From Cupriavidus oxalaticus (GTDB taxonomy: Bacteria > Pseudomonadota > Gammaproteobacteria > Burkholderiales > Burkholderiaceae), in assembly GCF_004768545.1 (NCBI RefSeq), contig NZ_CP038635.1, positions 1,302,001 through 1,366,000 of the forward strand: a stretch of 64,000 nt of DNA, read 5' to 3'. Position 1 is the first letter of the stretch. Each line of letters starts with the position of its first letter. This document shows, piece after piece, positions 28,524-37,437 of the stretch. The notes under the pieces are model-generated. The model saw only the letters and a program-made list of their open reading frames with translations, was not told the DNA's origin and did no database searches. The position numbers and the translations under genes were made by a program.

Positions 28524-28644
28524 TTGGGCTTCCCGCCCGCTCCGCAGGGTCCGCGGCGCAGCATGCGCCGTCGCAGGCCACGGCAGCGGCAGGGGGACCG
28601 GCAACGGTCCGGTAAGCCGCCGGCTTGACCACCAGGAGACATTG

Positions 28645-29847
28645 ATGCGTCGCTTCACACCGCGCGGGCTCGCGCCTGCCTGCCTTGCCGCCGCCACCGT
28701 GTTTGCCATGGCCGGCGCCTCGGCCCAGCCCGCCCCGCCAGCCCAGCCCGCGCCGGGCGGCAAGATCAGGGTCGGCTTCATGCTGCCGTACACCGGCACG
28801 TACGCGGCGCTCGGCACCGCCATCGAGAACGGCTTCCGCATGTATGTGCAGCAGCAGGGCGGCAAGCTCGGCGGCCGCGAGATCGAATACTTCAAGGTCG
28901 ACGATGAATCCGACCCCGCCAAGGCCCCGGAAAACGCCACCAAGCTGGTCAAGCGCGACCAGGTCGACGTGGTGGTCGGCACGGTGCATTCGGGCGTGCA
29001 GATGGGCATCGTCAAGGTCGCCAAGGAAAACAACACGCTGCTGATCATCCCCAACGCCGGCGTCGATGAAGCCACCGGTCCGCTGTGCGGCCCGAACATC
29101 TTCCGCACTTCATTCTCGAACTGGCAGCCGGGCTATGCGATGGGCCAGGTGCTGGCCGAGCGCGGGCTCAAGAAGGTGGTGACGCTGACGTGGAAATACG
29201 CCGCCGGCGAGCAGTCGGTCAAGGGCTTCAAGGAGGCCTTCGAGGCCAAGGGCGGCAAGGTGGTGAAGGAGCTGAGCCTGCCCTTCCCCAACGTCGAATT
29301 CCAGGCGCTGATCACCGAGGTGGCTTCGCTCAAGCCGGATGCCGTGTTCGTGTTCTTTGCCGGCGGCGGCGCGGTCAAGTTCGTCAAGGACTGGGCCGCG
29401 GCGGGGCTGAAGGACAAGATCGCGCTGTACGGCTCGGGCTTCCTGACCGACGGCACGCTGGAAGCGCAGGGCAACGCCGCGCAGGGGCTGGAAACGACGC
29501 TGCACTACGCGGACGGCCTGAGCAATGCGCGCGACAAGAACTTCCGGCTGGACTACGCCAAGACCTTCAAGCTGCAGCCCGACGTCTACGCGGTGCAGGG
29601 GTATGACGCGGCACAGCTGCTCGCGGCCGGTGCCAGTGCGGTCAAGGGCGACATGACGCGCAAGGCGGACCTGTACAAGGCCATGGGCTCGGCCAAGATC
29701 GACAGCCCGCGCGGTGCCTTTACGCTGTCGAAGGCGCACAACCCGGTGCAGGATTTCTACCTGCGCAAGGTGGACGGGCGCGAGAACAAGGTCAGCTCGG
29801 TGGCGGTGAAGGCGCTGGCGGATCCGGCGCGTGGGTGCAGGCTGTAA
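28645..29847 (+). CDS. Branched-chain-type ABC substrate-binding protein, probably for benzoate
   Basis: 400 aa from ATG 28645 (an in-frame TTG precedes it), with CAGGAGA upstream. A signal peptide ends near ASAQP (residue 28). The mature part is a Peripla_BP_6 protein: VGFMLPYTGTYAALG, NGFRMYVQQQGGKLGGR, VDVVVGTVHSGVQMG and DVYAVQGYDAAQLL. The family binds amino acids, urea or aromatic acids. Position between benzoate-CoA ligase and permease genes in the box cluster makes benzoate or a related aromatic acid the likely ligand. Confidence 0.87.
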   Translation: MRRFTPRGLAPACLAAATVFAMAGASAQPAPPAQPAPGGKIRVGFMLPYTGTYAALGTAIENGFRMYVQQQGGKLGGREIEYFKVDDESDPAKAPENATKLVKRDQVDVVVGTVHSGVQMGIVKVAKENNTLLIIPNAGVDEATGPLCGPNIFRTSFSNWQPGYAMGQVLAERGLKKVVTLTWKYAAGEQSVKGFKEAFEAKGGKVVKELSLPFPNVEFQALITEVASLKPDAVFVFFAGGGAVKFVKDWAAAGLKDKIALYGSGFLTDGTLEAQGNAAQGLETTLHYADGLSNARDKNFRLDYAKTFKLQPDVYAVQGYDAAQLLAAGASAVKGDMTRKADLYKAMGSAKIDSPRGAFTLSKAHNPVQDFYLRKVDGRENKVSSVAVKALADPARGCRL

Positions 29848-29865
29848 GCGCTTCAATACCCGCGT

Positions 29866-30021
29866 GTTTGCTCCCCTCTCCCGCCTGCGGGAGAGGGGCA
29901 GGGGGTGAGGGCATGCGGGTCAAAGGCTGACGCCCATCGATTCAAGACCGAAGGCTCCGCTTGATCTGGTACCTGGCTAAACCACCCTTCACCCCACCCC
30001 TCTCCCCATGCGGGGAGAGGG
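29866..30021. repeat. Pair of REP-like palindromes inside the ABC operon
   Basis: CCCCTCTCCCGC (29873-29884) pairs with GCGGGAGAGGGG (29887-29898). CCCTCTCCCC (29998-30007) pairs with GGGGAGAGGG (30012-30021). The two units face each other, with flanking GGGTGAGGG and CCCTTCACCCC arms about 90 bp apart. The left unit shares GTTTGCTCCCCTCTCCC with the element at 11826. The pair separates the binding-protein gene from the permease genes and could act as an mRNA stabiliser or attenuator. Confidence 0.7.
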
Positions 30022-30103
30022 AGAACACCTTGCTCAGGCAAGTTCGGGCGGCTTTGGCGCACCCAAAACCGTCTTCCCTGTCGTAGTCTGCAGAAGTGCC
30101 CGC

Positions 30104-30970
30104 ATGGACATCGTCTCCTTCCTCATCCAGTGCCTGAACAGCGTGCAGTACGGCCTGCTGCTGTTCCTGGTCGCCAGCGGCCTGACGCTCATCTTCGGCA
30201 TCATGGGCGTGATCAACCTGGCGCACGGCAGCTTCTATATGCTGGGCGCATACCTTGCCTTCACGCTCGCCGGGCTGACCGGCAACCTGTTTATCGCGAT
30301 CCCGCTCGGCATCGTGCTGGCGGTGGTGTTCGGCTACGTGCTGGAGTGGGCCTTCTTCAGCTACCTGTACGAGCGCGACCACCTGCAGCAGGTGCTGATG
30401 ACCTACGGCCTGATCCTGGTGTTCGAAGAGCTGCGCAGCATCCTGGTCGGCGACGATGTGCACGGCGTGCAGGTGCCGGCGCTGCTCGACGGCGCGCTGC
30501 CGATCGGCAACGACATGACGTACCCGGTGTACCGGCTCTTTATCTCCGCGGTGTGCCTGGCGGTGGCCGCGGCCATGTACTACGTGATCCGGCGCACGCG
30601 GCTGGGCATGATGATCCGCGCGGGCGCGACCAACCGCGAGATGGTGCAGTCGCTCGGCATCAACATCACCGTGCTGTACCGCTTCGTGTTCGCGCTGGGC
30701 GTGGCGCTGGCGGTGCTGGCGGGGATGATCTCGGCGCCGGTGTCGTCGGTGTATCCGGGCATGGGCGGGCAGGTGCTGATCGTGTGCTTCGTGGTGGTGG
30801 TGATCGGCGGTATCGGCTCGGTCAAGGGCGCGCTGGTGGCCTCGCTGCTGCTGGGCTTCGTCGATACCTTTGGCAAGGTGTTCTGGCAGGAGGCGGCCGG
30901 CGTGCTGATCTACCTGCTGATGGCGGTGATCCTGCTGTGGAAGCCGCAGGGGCTGTTCAAGGCGGGCTGA
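30104..30970 (+). CDS. ABC permease, LivH type
   Basis: 288 aa from ATG 30104 (MDIVSFLIQCLNSVQYGLLLFLVASGLTLIFG). Upstream in-frame starts would run through the repeat region. It has about eight membrane segments with the LivH signature GLTLIFGIMGVINLAHGSFYMLGAY near the N-terminus and the IGGIGSVKGALVAS loop that contacts the ATPase. It pairs with the LivM-like permease encoded next (1-bp gap) to form the channel of the presumed benzoate importer. Confidence 0.88.
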   Translation: MDIVSFLIQCLNSVQYGLLLFLVASGLTLIFGIMGVINLAHGSFYMLGAYLAFTLAGLTGNLFIAIPLGIVLAVVFGYVLEWAFFSYLYERDHLQQVLMTYGLILVFEELRSILVGDDVHGVQVPALLDGALPIGNDMTYPVYRLFISAVCLAVAAAMYYVIRRTRLGMMIRAGATNREMVQSLGINITVLYRFVFALGVALAVLAGMISAPVSSVYPGMGGQVLIVCFVVVVIGGIGSVKGALVASLLLGFVDTFGKVFWQEAAGVLIYLLMAVILLWKPQGLFKAG

Positions 30971-30971
30971 C

Positions 30972-32060
30972 ATGAATCCGACGACATTGCCGGCGCGCCG
31001 GCATTCCCGCGGCAATGCCGCGCTGCTTGCCGCGCTGGGCTGGCTGGTGGCCTTCTCCGTGCTGGCGGTGCTGCCGCTGCTGCTGACCGCGGACAGCCAC
31101 AAGTTCTATATCGAGCTGCTCAGCAAGGTGATGATCATGGCGATCTTCGCGCTGTCGCTGCAGCTGCTGATCGGCTATACCGGGCTGGTGAGCCTGGGGC
31201 ATGCCGCGTACTTCGCCATGGCGGCCTACGCCACCGCGATGCTCGCGCCGCAATCCGGGCCGGGCAACGGCTGGCTGCTGCTGGCCGGCGCGCTGGCCGC
31301 CTCGGCCGGGCTGGCGCTGGTGGTGGGCGCGCTGGTGCTGCGCACGCGCGGCGTGTATTTCATCATGGTGACGCTGGCCTTCGCGCAGATGGTCTACTTC
31401 GTCTTCCATGACACCAAGCTCGCGGGCGGCAGCGACGGCACCTATATCTATTTCCGCCCGGAATTCCCGGTGCCGGGCGAGCAGTTGCTGACCGTCACCG
31501 ACCCCACGCACTTCTACTGGCTGGTGTGGGCGGGCCTGGTGGCCACGGTCGCGCTGCTGGCGCTGGTGCTGCGTTCGCGCTTCGGCCATGCGCTGGTGGG
31601 CATCCGCCATAACGAGCAGCGCATGCGCGCCGCCGGCTATGCCACCTATCGGTACCAGCTAGGCGCCTTTGTCGCCGGCGGGGTGCTGGCGGGGCTGGCC
31701 GGCTTCCTCTATGCGATCCAGTTCGGCTTCGTCAACCCGGAGATCGCGTCGTGGCACCAGTCGGGCAACGCCATGCTGATGGTGATCCTGGGCGGTGTCG
31801 GCAGCCTTGCCGGGGCGGTGCTGGGGGCGTTTTCGTTCGTGCTGCTGGCCGAATGGTTCAGCACGCTGACCAAGCACTGGCAGCTCGTGATGGGCGGCTT
31901 CATCATCGTTGCCGTCGCGCTGCTGCCGCGGGGGCTGGTGAGCCTGCCCGCGGTGCTGCGGCACGGGCGCCGCGGCAAGACCGGGAGGCACAATGGCGGG
32001 CAGGGGAGCGAAGCCAGCGAGACCAATGATGGCAACGCGCGAAATACGGAGGCCGCATGA
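30972..32060 (+). CDS. ABC permease, LivM type
   Basis: 362 aa, about nine or ten membrane segments. LivM features: ALSLQLLIGYTGLVSLGHAAYFAMAAYA and the EAA-like GGVGSLAGAVLGA loop. The C-terminal 30 residues are polar (RRGKTGRHNGGQGSEASETN) and cytoplasmic. ATG 30972 directly follows the LivH-type gene. The stop overlaps the ATPase start (ATGA), indicating translational coupling. Confidence 0.88.
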   Translation: MNPTTLPARRHSRGNAALLAALGWLVAFSVLAVLPLLLTADSHKFYIELLSKVMIMAIFALSLQLLIGYTGLVSLGHAAYFAMAAYATAMLAPQSGPGNGWLLLAGALAASAGLALVVGALVLRTRGVYFIMVTLAFAQMVYFVFHDTKLAGGSDGTYIYFRPEFPVPGEQLLTVTDPTHFYWLVWAGLVATVALLALVLRSRFGHALVGIRHNEQRMRAAGYATYRYQLGAFVAGGVLAGLAGFLYAIQFGFVNPEIASWHQSGNAMLMVILGGVGSLAGAVLGAFSFVLLAEWFSTLTKHWQLVMGGFIIVAVALLPRGLVSLPAVLRHGRRGKTGRHNGGQGSEASETNDGNARNTEAA

Positions 32061-32818
32061 ACACCCCGGTATTGCAGGCGCAGCAGCTCACGCGCCGCTT
32101 TGGCGGCCTTACTGCCGTGGCCGGCGTCGACCTGTCGCTGGCGCTGCATGAGATCCATGCCGTGATCGGCACCAATGGCGCGGGCAAGTCCACGCTGATC
32201 AACATGCTGTCGTGCGAGCTGCCGCCCACGTCAGGGCGCCTGTTTCTGAAGGGCGAGGAGGTCACCGGCTGGTCGCAGCCGCGGCTGGCACGGCACGGCG
32301 TGGGGCGCAGCTACCAGCGCAACAACATCTTCCTGCCGCTGACCGTGCGCGAGAACTGCCGGCTGGCCGCGCAGTCGCGCGCGCAGCGGGCCTGGCGCCT
32401 GTGGGAAAGCGCGCAGGGCTGCCGCACCAGCGCCACGCTGGCCGACGAGGCGATGGAGCGCGCCGGCCTGGCGCCGCTGGCGGACCGGCGCGCCAGCGAC
32501 CTGGCGCATGGCCAGAAGCGCCAGCTCGAGGTGGCGATGTGCCTGGCTACGCAGCCGGTTGCGCTGCTGCTCGACGAGCCGCTCGCCGGCATGGGCGCCG
32601 AGGAATCGACGCGCATGCTCGGGCTGCTGCGCGGCCTGCGCGAGGGCCATGCCATCCTGCTGGTCGAACACGACATGGACGCGGTGTTCTCGGTTGCCGA
32701 CCGTATCACCGTGATGGTCAACGGCGCGGTGATCGCCACCGGCACGCCCGAGGCGATCCGGTCCAACCGCGAAGTCCAGCTTGCCTACCTGGGCGAAGAA
32801 GAAAACGAGGCCGCATGA
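32057..32818 (+). CDS. ABC ATP-binding protein, LivG type
   Basis: 253 aa. Walker A GTNGAGKST (about 37-45), Walker B VALLLDEPLAGMG and the H-loop in LVEHDMDAVF are clear. The signature is weakly conserved (DLAHGQKRQLE), as is normal for LivG-type subunits. The C-terminal tail EVQLAYLGEE is typical of LivG. It overlaps both neighbours by 4 bp, in an operon LivH-M-G-F. Confidence 0.9.
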   Translation: MNTPVLQAQQLTRRFGGLTAVAGVDLSLALHEIHAVIGTNGAGKSTLINMLSCELPPTSGRLFLKGEEVTGWSQPRLARHGVGRSYQRNNIFLPLTVRENCRLAAQSRAQRAWRLWESAQGCRTSATLADEAMERAGLAPLADRRASDLAHGQKRQLEVAMCLATQPVALLLDEPLAGMGAEESTRMLGLLRGLREGHAILLVEHDMDAVFSVADRITVMVNGAVIATGTPEAIRSNREVQLAYLGEEENEAA

Positions 32819-33552
32819 GTACGCCTACTAGCACACTCACCAGCACACCGATGATCGAAGCCACCGGCATCAACGCCTGGTACGGCTCCAGCCATGTGCT
32901 GCGCGGCATCGATTTCACCGTGGGCGTGGGCGAGACCGTGGGCCTGCTGGGGCGCAACGGCATGGGCAAGAGCACGCTGTTGCGCACGCTGCTGGGCCAC
33001 GTGCGCCAGCGCCAGGGGCAGATCCGCGTGGCCGGCCGCGACATGTCGCGGGCGCAGCCTTACGAGGTGGCGCGCCTCGGCGTCGCCTACGTGCCGGAAG
33101 GGCGGGGCATTTTCCCCAGCCTGTCGGTGCGTGAAAACCTGCTGATGGCCGCCCGCAAGGGCAGCAATGGCCGCAACGACTGGGACGAGGCGCGTGTGCT
33201 CGACCTGTTCCCGCGCCTGAAGGAGCGCCTCTCGCATGGCGGCCAGCAACTGTCCGGCGGCGAGCAGCAGATGCTGTCGATCGGCCGCGCGCTGATGACC
33301 AATCCCGACTGCCTGGTGCTGGACGAAGCCACCGAAGGGCTGGCCCCGCGCATCGTGCGCGAGATCTGGGAAGTCATCGCCACGGTGCGCGCCACCGGGA
33401 TCGCTTCGGTGGTGGTAGACCGCAACTTCCGCTCGGTGCTGGCGCACGCCGACCGCGCCGTGGTGCTGGAAAAAGGCCGGGTGGTACTGGCTGGCCCGGC
33501 GGCCGACCTGGCCGGCAAGCCGGAAGCGCTGGATCGTTACCTCGGCGTATAG
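32815..33552 (+). CDS. ABC ATP-binding protein, LivF type
   Basis: 245 aa from the ATG at 32815 that overlaps the LivG-type stop. Walker A GRNGMGKST, VAYVPEGRGIFPSLSVRENLLM (LivF hallmark), signature QLSGGEQQMLSIGRAL and Walker B CLVLDEATEGLAP. It forms a heterodimer with the LivG-type subunit. It is the last gene of the box-locus plus-strand run. No clear terminator follows immediately. Confidence 0.9.
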   Translation: MSTPTSTLTSTPMIEATGINAWYGSSHVLRGIDFTVGVGETVGLLGRNGMGKSTLLRTLLGHVRQRQGQIRVAGRDMSRAQPYEVARLGVAYVPEGRGIFPSLSVRENLLMAARKGSNGRNDWDEARVLDLFPRLKERLSHGGQQLSGGEQQMLSIGRALMTNPDCLVLDEATEGLAPRIVREIWEVIATVRATGIASVVVDRNFRSVLAHADRAVVLEKGRVVLAGPAADLAGKPEALDRYLGV

Positions 33553-33870
33553 GCCCCTCCTGGGTGCCGCCTGAGGCACAAATGTTGTTGTGCCACAACG
33601 GCCCTTGCGGGCGCAAGGACACGCTTTATTGCTTACCCGGGCCTTGACCACCGGCCACTTCCCTCCCATGCTTGCTCGGTCACGAAAACGGCATCCGGAT
33701 CACCGGAGTGGTCGTTCGCGGGCAGTTCATCTAGAATTGCGCGGGTTTGTGCAATGCAATAGAACGCAAAAAGCGCCGGAAAACGGTCGCAGCAGTCGGC
33801 ACCCCGCGCCGGGTGGCGGCTGCCAGAGCCAACAAAACTGCCGGCAAGCCGGCCGGGCAGACCCAATCTC
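33553..33870. other. Non-coding stretch between the ABC operon and kup
   Basis: 318 bp. A short stem CCTTGCG/CGCAAGG (33604-33619) near the ABC end has no T-run. TAGAAT (33732-33737) could be a -10 box for kup, but the -35 region is weak. TGCAATGCAA lies at 33752-33761. No gene is seen. Confidence 0.4.
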
Positions 33871-35772
33871 ATGACTACCCAGTCCACAACCAGCCATTAT
33901 TTCGTCGAGAGTCCCAGTACACGCGCCCTGGTGCTCGGCGCGGTCGGCGTCGTCTTCGGCGACATCGGCACCAGCCCGCTGTACGCGCTCAAGGAGTGCT
34001 TCAGCAAGGAACATGGCATCGCCTTCAGCCCCGACGCCGTGCTGGGAGTCATCTCGATGCTGTTCTGGGCCATGATCATCGTGGTCTCGATCAAGTACGT
34101 GGTGTTCGTGATGCGCGCCGACAACGACGGCGAGGGCGGGGTGCTGGCGCTGATGGCGCTGGTGCTGCGTACCGTGGCGCCGCGCTCGGGCAAGGCAAAG
34201 ATCCTGATGATGCTCGGCATCTTCGGCGCCTGCATGTTCTATGGCGATGCGGTCATCACGCCGGCGATCTCGGTGCTGTCGGCGGTGGAAGGGCTGGAGA
34301 TCGCGGCGCCGCAGCTGTCGCAATTCGTGATACCGATCACTCTGGCCATCCTGGCCGGGCTGTTCCTGATCCAGCGGCATGGCACCCACGCGGTGGGCAA
34401 GCTGTTCGGTCCGATCATGACGGCCTGGTTCGTGACGCTGGGTGCGCTGGGCGTGTTCAACCTGGTCCAGGCGCCGGAAATCCTCAAGGCGGTCAATCCG
34501 CTGTACGGCATCACCTTCCTGGTCGAGCATGCGCTGCAGGCCTTTATCGTGCTGGGCTCGGTGTTCCTGGTGCTGACCGGGGCCGAGGCGCTGTACGTCG
34601 ACATGGGCCATTTCGGCGCGCGGCCGATCCGCCTCGGCTGGTTCATCCTGGTGATGCCGTGCCTGATGCTGAACTACTTCGGCCAGGGCGCGATGCTGCT
34701 GCAAAACCCCGCCGGCGCCGAGAACCCGTTCTACCTGATGGTGCCGGAGCCGCTGCTGATCCCGATGGTGCTGCTGGCCACCTGCGCGACGGTGATCGCC
34801 TCGCAGGCGGTCATCTCCGGCGCCTTCTCGCTGACCAGCCAGGCGATCCAGCTGGGCTTTGTGCCGCGCATGCGCGTGCGCTACACCTCGGCCGCGGAGA
34901 TCGGCCAGATCTACCTGCCGGTGGTCAACTGGCTGCTGCTGGTGCTGGTGATCGGCGTGGTGATCTCGTTCAAGAAGTCCGAGAACCTGGCGGCGGCCTA
35001 CGGCATCGCCGTGACCACGACCATGGTCATCACCAGCATCCTGGCGGCGGTGTGCATGCGCAATGTGTGGAAGTGGAACACGGCGCTGGTGGTACTGGTC
35101 GGCGCGGGCTTCCTGCTGGTCGACCTGTCGTTCTTTGCCGCCAACCTGCTCAAGGTCGCCGAAGGCGGCTGGTTCCCGCTGCTGCTGGGCAGCATGGCCT
35201 TCTTCATGCTGATGACCTGGTACAGCGGCCGCAAGCTGCTGCGCGCGCGCAGCCTGGAAGACGGCATCCCGCTGGAGCCGTTCATCGCCGGCCTGCTGGC
35301 GCACCCGCCGCACCGCGTCGAGGGCACCGCGGTGTTCCTGACCGGCAACACCGAGTCGGTGCCGGTGTCGCTGCTGCACAACCTCAAGCATAACCGCGTG
35401 CTGCACGAGCGCGTGGTGTTCCTGCACTTCATCACGCGCGACGTGCCGTATGTCGACGACGATCATCGCCTGAGCTGCAAGGACCTGGGCGGCGGCGTCT
35501 TTATCCTGAAGTCGGAATACGGCTTCAAGGAAACGCCGGACGTGCAGAAGGTGCTGGACCTGGCCGACCGCAAGCTCGGCATGCATTTCGAGCTGATGGA
35601 AACCTCGTTCTTCATCGCGCGCGAATCGGTGATTCCGTCCAAGCTGCCGGGCATGCCGATGTGGCGCGAAAGCTTGTTCGCCTGGATGCATCAGAACGGC
35701 GCCAAGCCGTCAGATTTCTTCCAGATCCCGGCCAACCGGGTGGTGGAGCTGGGTACCAAGGTCGAGATCTGA
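33871..35772 (+). CDS. kup: Low-affinity potassium uptake protein Kup
   Basis: 633 aa. It is a secondary K+ (K+/H+) transporter of the KUP/HAK/KT family in the inner membrane, with about 12 membrane segments in the first 430 residues and a cytoplasmic C-terminal domain. Landmarks: [22 protein letters not shown] (about 19-40), the [24 protein letters not shown] segment, [18 protein letters not shown] and [10 protein letters not shown]. The last 150 residues ([20 protein letters not shown] onward) match Kup C-terminal domains. It is a single gene with its own strong terminator. Confidence 0.95.
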   Translation: MTTQSTTSHYFVESPSTRALVLGAVGVVFGDIGTSPLYALKECFSKEHGIAFSPDAVLGVISMLFWAMIIVVSIKYVVFVMRADNDGEGGVLALMALVLRTVAPRSGKAKILMMLGIFGACMFYGDAVITPAISVLSAVEGLEIAAPQLSQFVIPITLAILAGLFLIQRHGTHAVGKLFGPIMTAWFVTLGALGVFNLVQAPEILKAVNPLYGITFLVEHALQAFIVLGSVFLVLTGAEALYVDMGHFGARPIRLGWFILVMPCLMLNYFGQGAMLLQNPAGAENPFYLMVPEPLLIPMVLLATCATVIASQAVISGAFSLTSQAIQLGFVPRMRVRYTSAAEIGQIYLPVVNWLLLVLVIGVVISFKKSENLAAAYGIAVTTTMVITSILAAVCMRNVWKWNTALVVLVGAGFLLVDLSFFAANLLKVAEGGWFPLLLGSMAFFMLMTWYSGRKLLRARSLEDGIPLEPFIAGLLAHPPHRVEGTAVFLTGNTESVPVSLLHNLKHNRVLHERVVFLHFITRDVPYVDDDHRLSCKDLGGGVFILKSEYGFKETPDVQKVLDLADRKLGMHFELMETSFFIARESVIPSKLPGMPMWRESLFAWMHQNGAKPSDFFQIPANRVVELGTKVEI

Positions 35773-35800
35773 AGCGGGCGGGCCTGGTGCCCGCCGCTGC

Positions 35801-35843
35801 AAGCCCCGGGACGGCGCCGCAAGGCGTGTCCCGGGGCTTTTTT
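35801..35843 (+). terminator. Rho-independent terminator of kup
   Basis: AAGCCCCGGGAC (35801-35812) pairs with GTCCCGGGGCTT (35828-35839), followed by six T. Confidence 0.85.
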
Positions 35844-36053
35844 GTCTGACGCGGCCCGCGCGGTCGAGGCGCGCGTCTGCCATGCGCCACCCGCCGGCGC
35901 TCCCCCGGGGCACTTGTCCCGGAAACCCGGGCGTCGCAGCAGCCGGCCCGGGACCACGGCCTCATGCGCGCGCCGGCCCCGGGCCGGACAATGCAACCCT
36001 CAACTTGTCACAGGACCCCTTCGTGGCGGTCCGCCTCCTCGAGGAGCCGTGCC

Positions 36054-36521
36054 ATGCGTTCGTTGCAGCAGTGGTCTCGCCCGTCCAGCCGGCATGCCGA
36101 CGAAGCCCGTCGCGCGCGCCTGCCGCGACGTGCGCTGCCGCCATGGCTGCGACGCATGCTGCGCGAGCGCATCGCGCCCACCGGCGCGGTGCTGCTGCCG
36201 CCGGCGCTGCTGCTGCTCTACGTCTTCTGTCATTCACACGCGAACTGGGAGTCGTGGCTGGCCTCGCTGCGCGAGCTGGACCACGATCACGGCGCGCCGG
36301 CGCGCGAGCTGGGACGCGCGTTGTCGCTGGCGCGCTCCCTGCGCGGCCGCCAGGCGCCGGATGCGGCGCTCTGGCGCACCGCGGTGCAGCTGGCCGCCGA
36401 CCGCGTGTCGGCGGGCCTGGCGGCACGCTGGCGCAGTCCGGCGCGGCTGATGCCGTCGCCGGCGCTGTCGCCGCTAATGCCGCTGGTGCCGCTGCTCGCG
36501 ATGTTCGGATGGCTGCACTGA
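36054..36521 (+). CDS. Small predicted membrane protein of unknown function
   Basis: 155 aa from ATG 36054, with GAGGAG about 9 bp upstream. The N-terminus is strongly basic (many Arg, about 1-40), followed by one clear membrane segment (GAVLLPPALLLLYVFCHSH, about 44-62). A helical, Ala/Arg-rich middle leads to a weakly hydrophobic end (PLMPLVPLLAMFGWLH). I do not recognise the family. The Arg-rich start predicts the N-terminus inside the cell. GC-rich DNA makes chance frames likely, so the gene call rests on the ribosome site and membrane segment. No clear operon partner. Confidence 0.5.
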   Translation: MRSLQQWSRPSSRHADEARRARLPRRALPPWLRRMLRERIAPTGAVLLPPALLLLYVFCHSHANWESWLASLRELDHDHGAPARELGRALSLARSLRGRQAPDAALWRTAVQLAADRVSAGLAARWRSPARLMPSPALSPLMPLVPLLAMFGWLH

Positions 36522-36754
36522 CGTTGAGCGACTGAAGCGGGGCGCCATGCGCGCCCGCCCCCCCCACACCCGCATCTTCCTGATCCAGGAGTCAGGCGCC
36601 GCACCGCTGCCGCGATGGGAGGGCAGCCGGCAGGCGCCGGGCAATCGGCCCGCACGGCCAAGGCGATCCCGTGCGGCCCGTGCATTCCGTTGGTGATCGC
36701 CTGCATGAGGGACCGCAGCGGCCACGCTGCCGGCATCCCCGGTTGGAGATAGCA

Positions 36755-37159
36755 ATGCATAAGAAGTTTGCCGAGACCCTGCTCACCGTCACCGCACTTG
36801 CCGCACTGGCGGTCGGCGCGAGCCCGACCGCCCACGCCGGGGCGGGTGACGAAGCCACGCGGACTGCCGCGCATGTCCGCCACGGACAGCGCGACGCCTT
36901 CACCGACGGAGCGCACGGGCCCGCGACCGAGGCCACGATGTTGTCCGTGGTGGCGCGCCAGGGCATGTCAGTGTGCGCGGTCCGTGACTTTGATCCGTAC
37001 CGTGACGGCATGCGCAAGCCCGATCCATATACCGACGGCGCGCGCATGGGACAGTTCGACCCGTTTACGGAAGGGACCCGCACCAGATCGCGCGACGGCT
37101 ACAGCGACGGCGCACGCAGCGGCCCGCGCGACAGTGGCGAATGCCTCAGCCATGCATAA
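36755..37159 (+). CDS. Secreted protein with about five FTDGAR-type repeats
   Basis: 134 aa from ATG 36755, preceded by TTGGAGAT. A clean signal peptide ends near PTAHAGAG (about residue 28). The mature part holds five degenerate copies of a [D][PAG][FY][TRS][DE]G[AMT][RH] unit: RDAFTDGAH, FDPYRDGMR, PDPYTDGAR, FDPFTEGTR and RDGYSDGAR. The last four are packed at about 11-13-residue intervals and the first is about 35 residues earlier. Two cysteines (SVCAV and the C-terminal GECL) could form a disulphide in the periplasm. The Asp/Gly-rich units recall metal- or carbohydrate-binding loops, but no known family is assigned. It is a lone gene. Confidence 0.72.
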   Translation: MHKKFAETLLTVTALAALAVGASPTAHAGAGDEATRTAAHVRHGQRDAFTDGAHGPATEATMLSVVARQGMSVCAVRDFDPYRDGMRKPDPYTDGARMGQFDPFTEGTRTRSRDGYSDGARSGPRDSGECLSHA

Positions 37160-37188
37160 CCGTGTGCCTCGGTGAGGCACCATGCCAG

Positions 37189-37210
37189 CGCACATGCGCC
37201 CGCATGTGCG
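37189..37210. repeat. 22-bp near-palindrome upstream of the hydrolase-LuxR gene
   Basis: CGCACATGCG and CGCATGTGCG flank CC (10-bp arms, 2-nt centre). A second, 11-bp stem CACCGGCCCGG/CCGGGCCGGTG lies at 37256-37284. Both sit in the 278-bp gap before the regulator. They may be operators or the end of the upstream transcript. Confidence 0.4.
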
Positions 37211-37437
37211 TCAGGACCCGCCCGTGCCAAACGCTGCCGCACGCTCGTCCCTGACCACCGGCCCGGTTTCATGCCGGGCCGGTGCATTAGCGCAACGCCA
37301 TGCGCGCTTGCGCAATCCCTTGCAAAGCCGCACCGATCCTTTCCTACACTAGTGAAGTCACGCGGCGCGCCCGCCTGGCAGGCACGGTCCCGAGGGCCGC
37401 GCCGCCGGCAGGCCGTCCCAGCACCGCGCGGCCCGAC

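Noticed and set aside
33727..35691. A 654-codon minus-strand frame opposite kup
   Set aside because: Composition (His, Gln, Arg, Asp runs) is that of an antisense shadow of a membrane protein gene. Kup on the plus strand is unambiguous.
36940..37140. CRISPR-like or DNA tandem repeat array
   Set aside because: The repetition is at the protein level (degenerate FTDGAR units). The DNA repeats are imperfect and there are no spacers.
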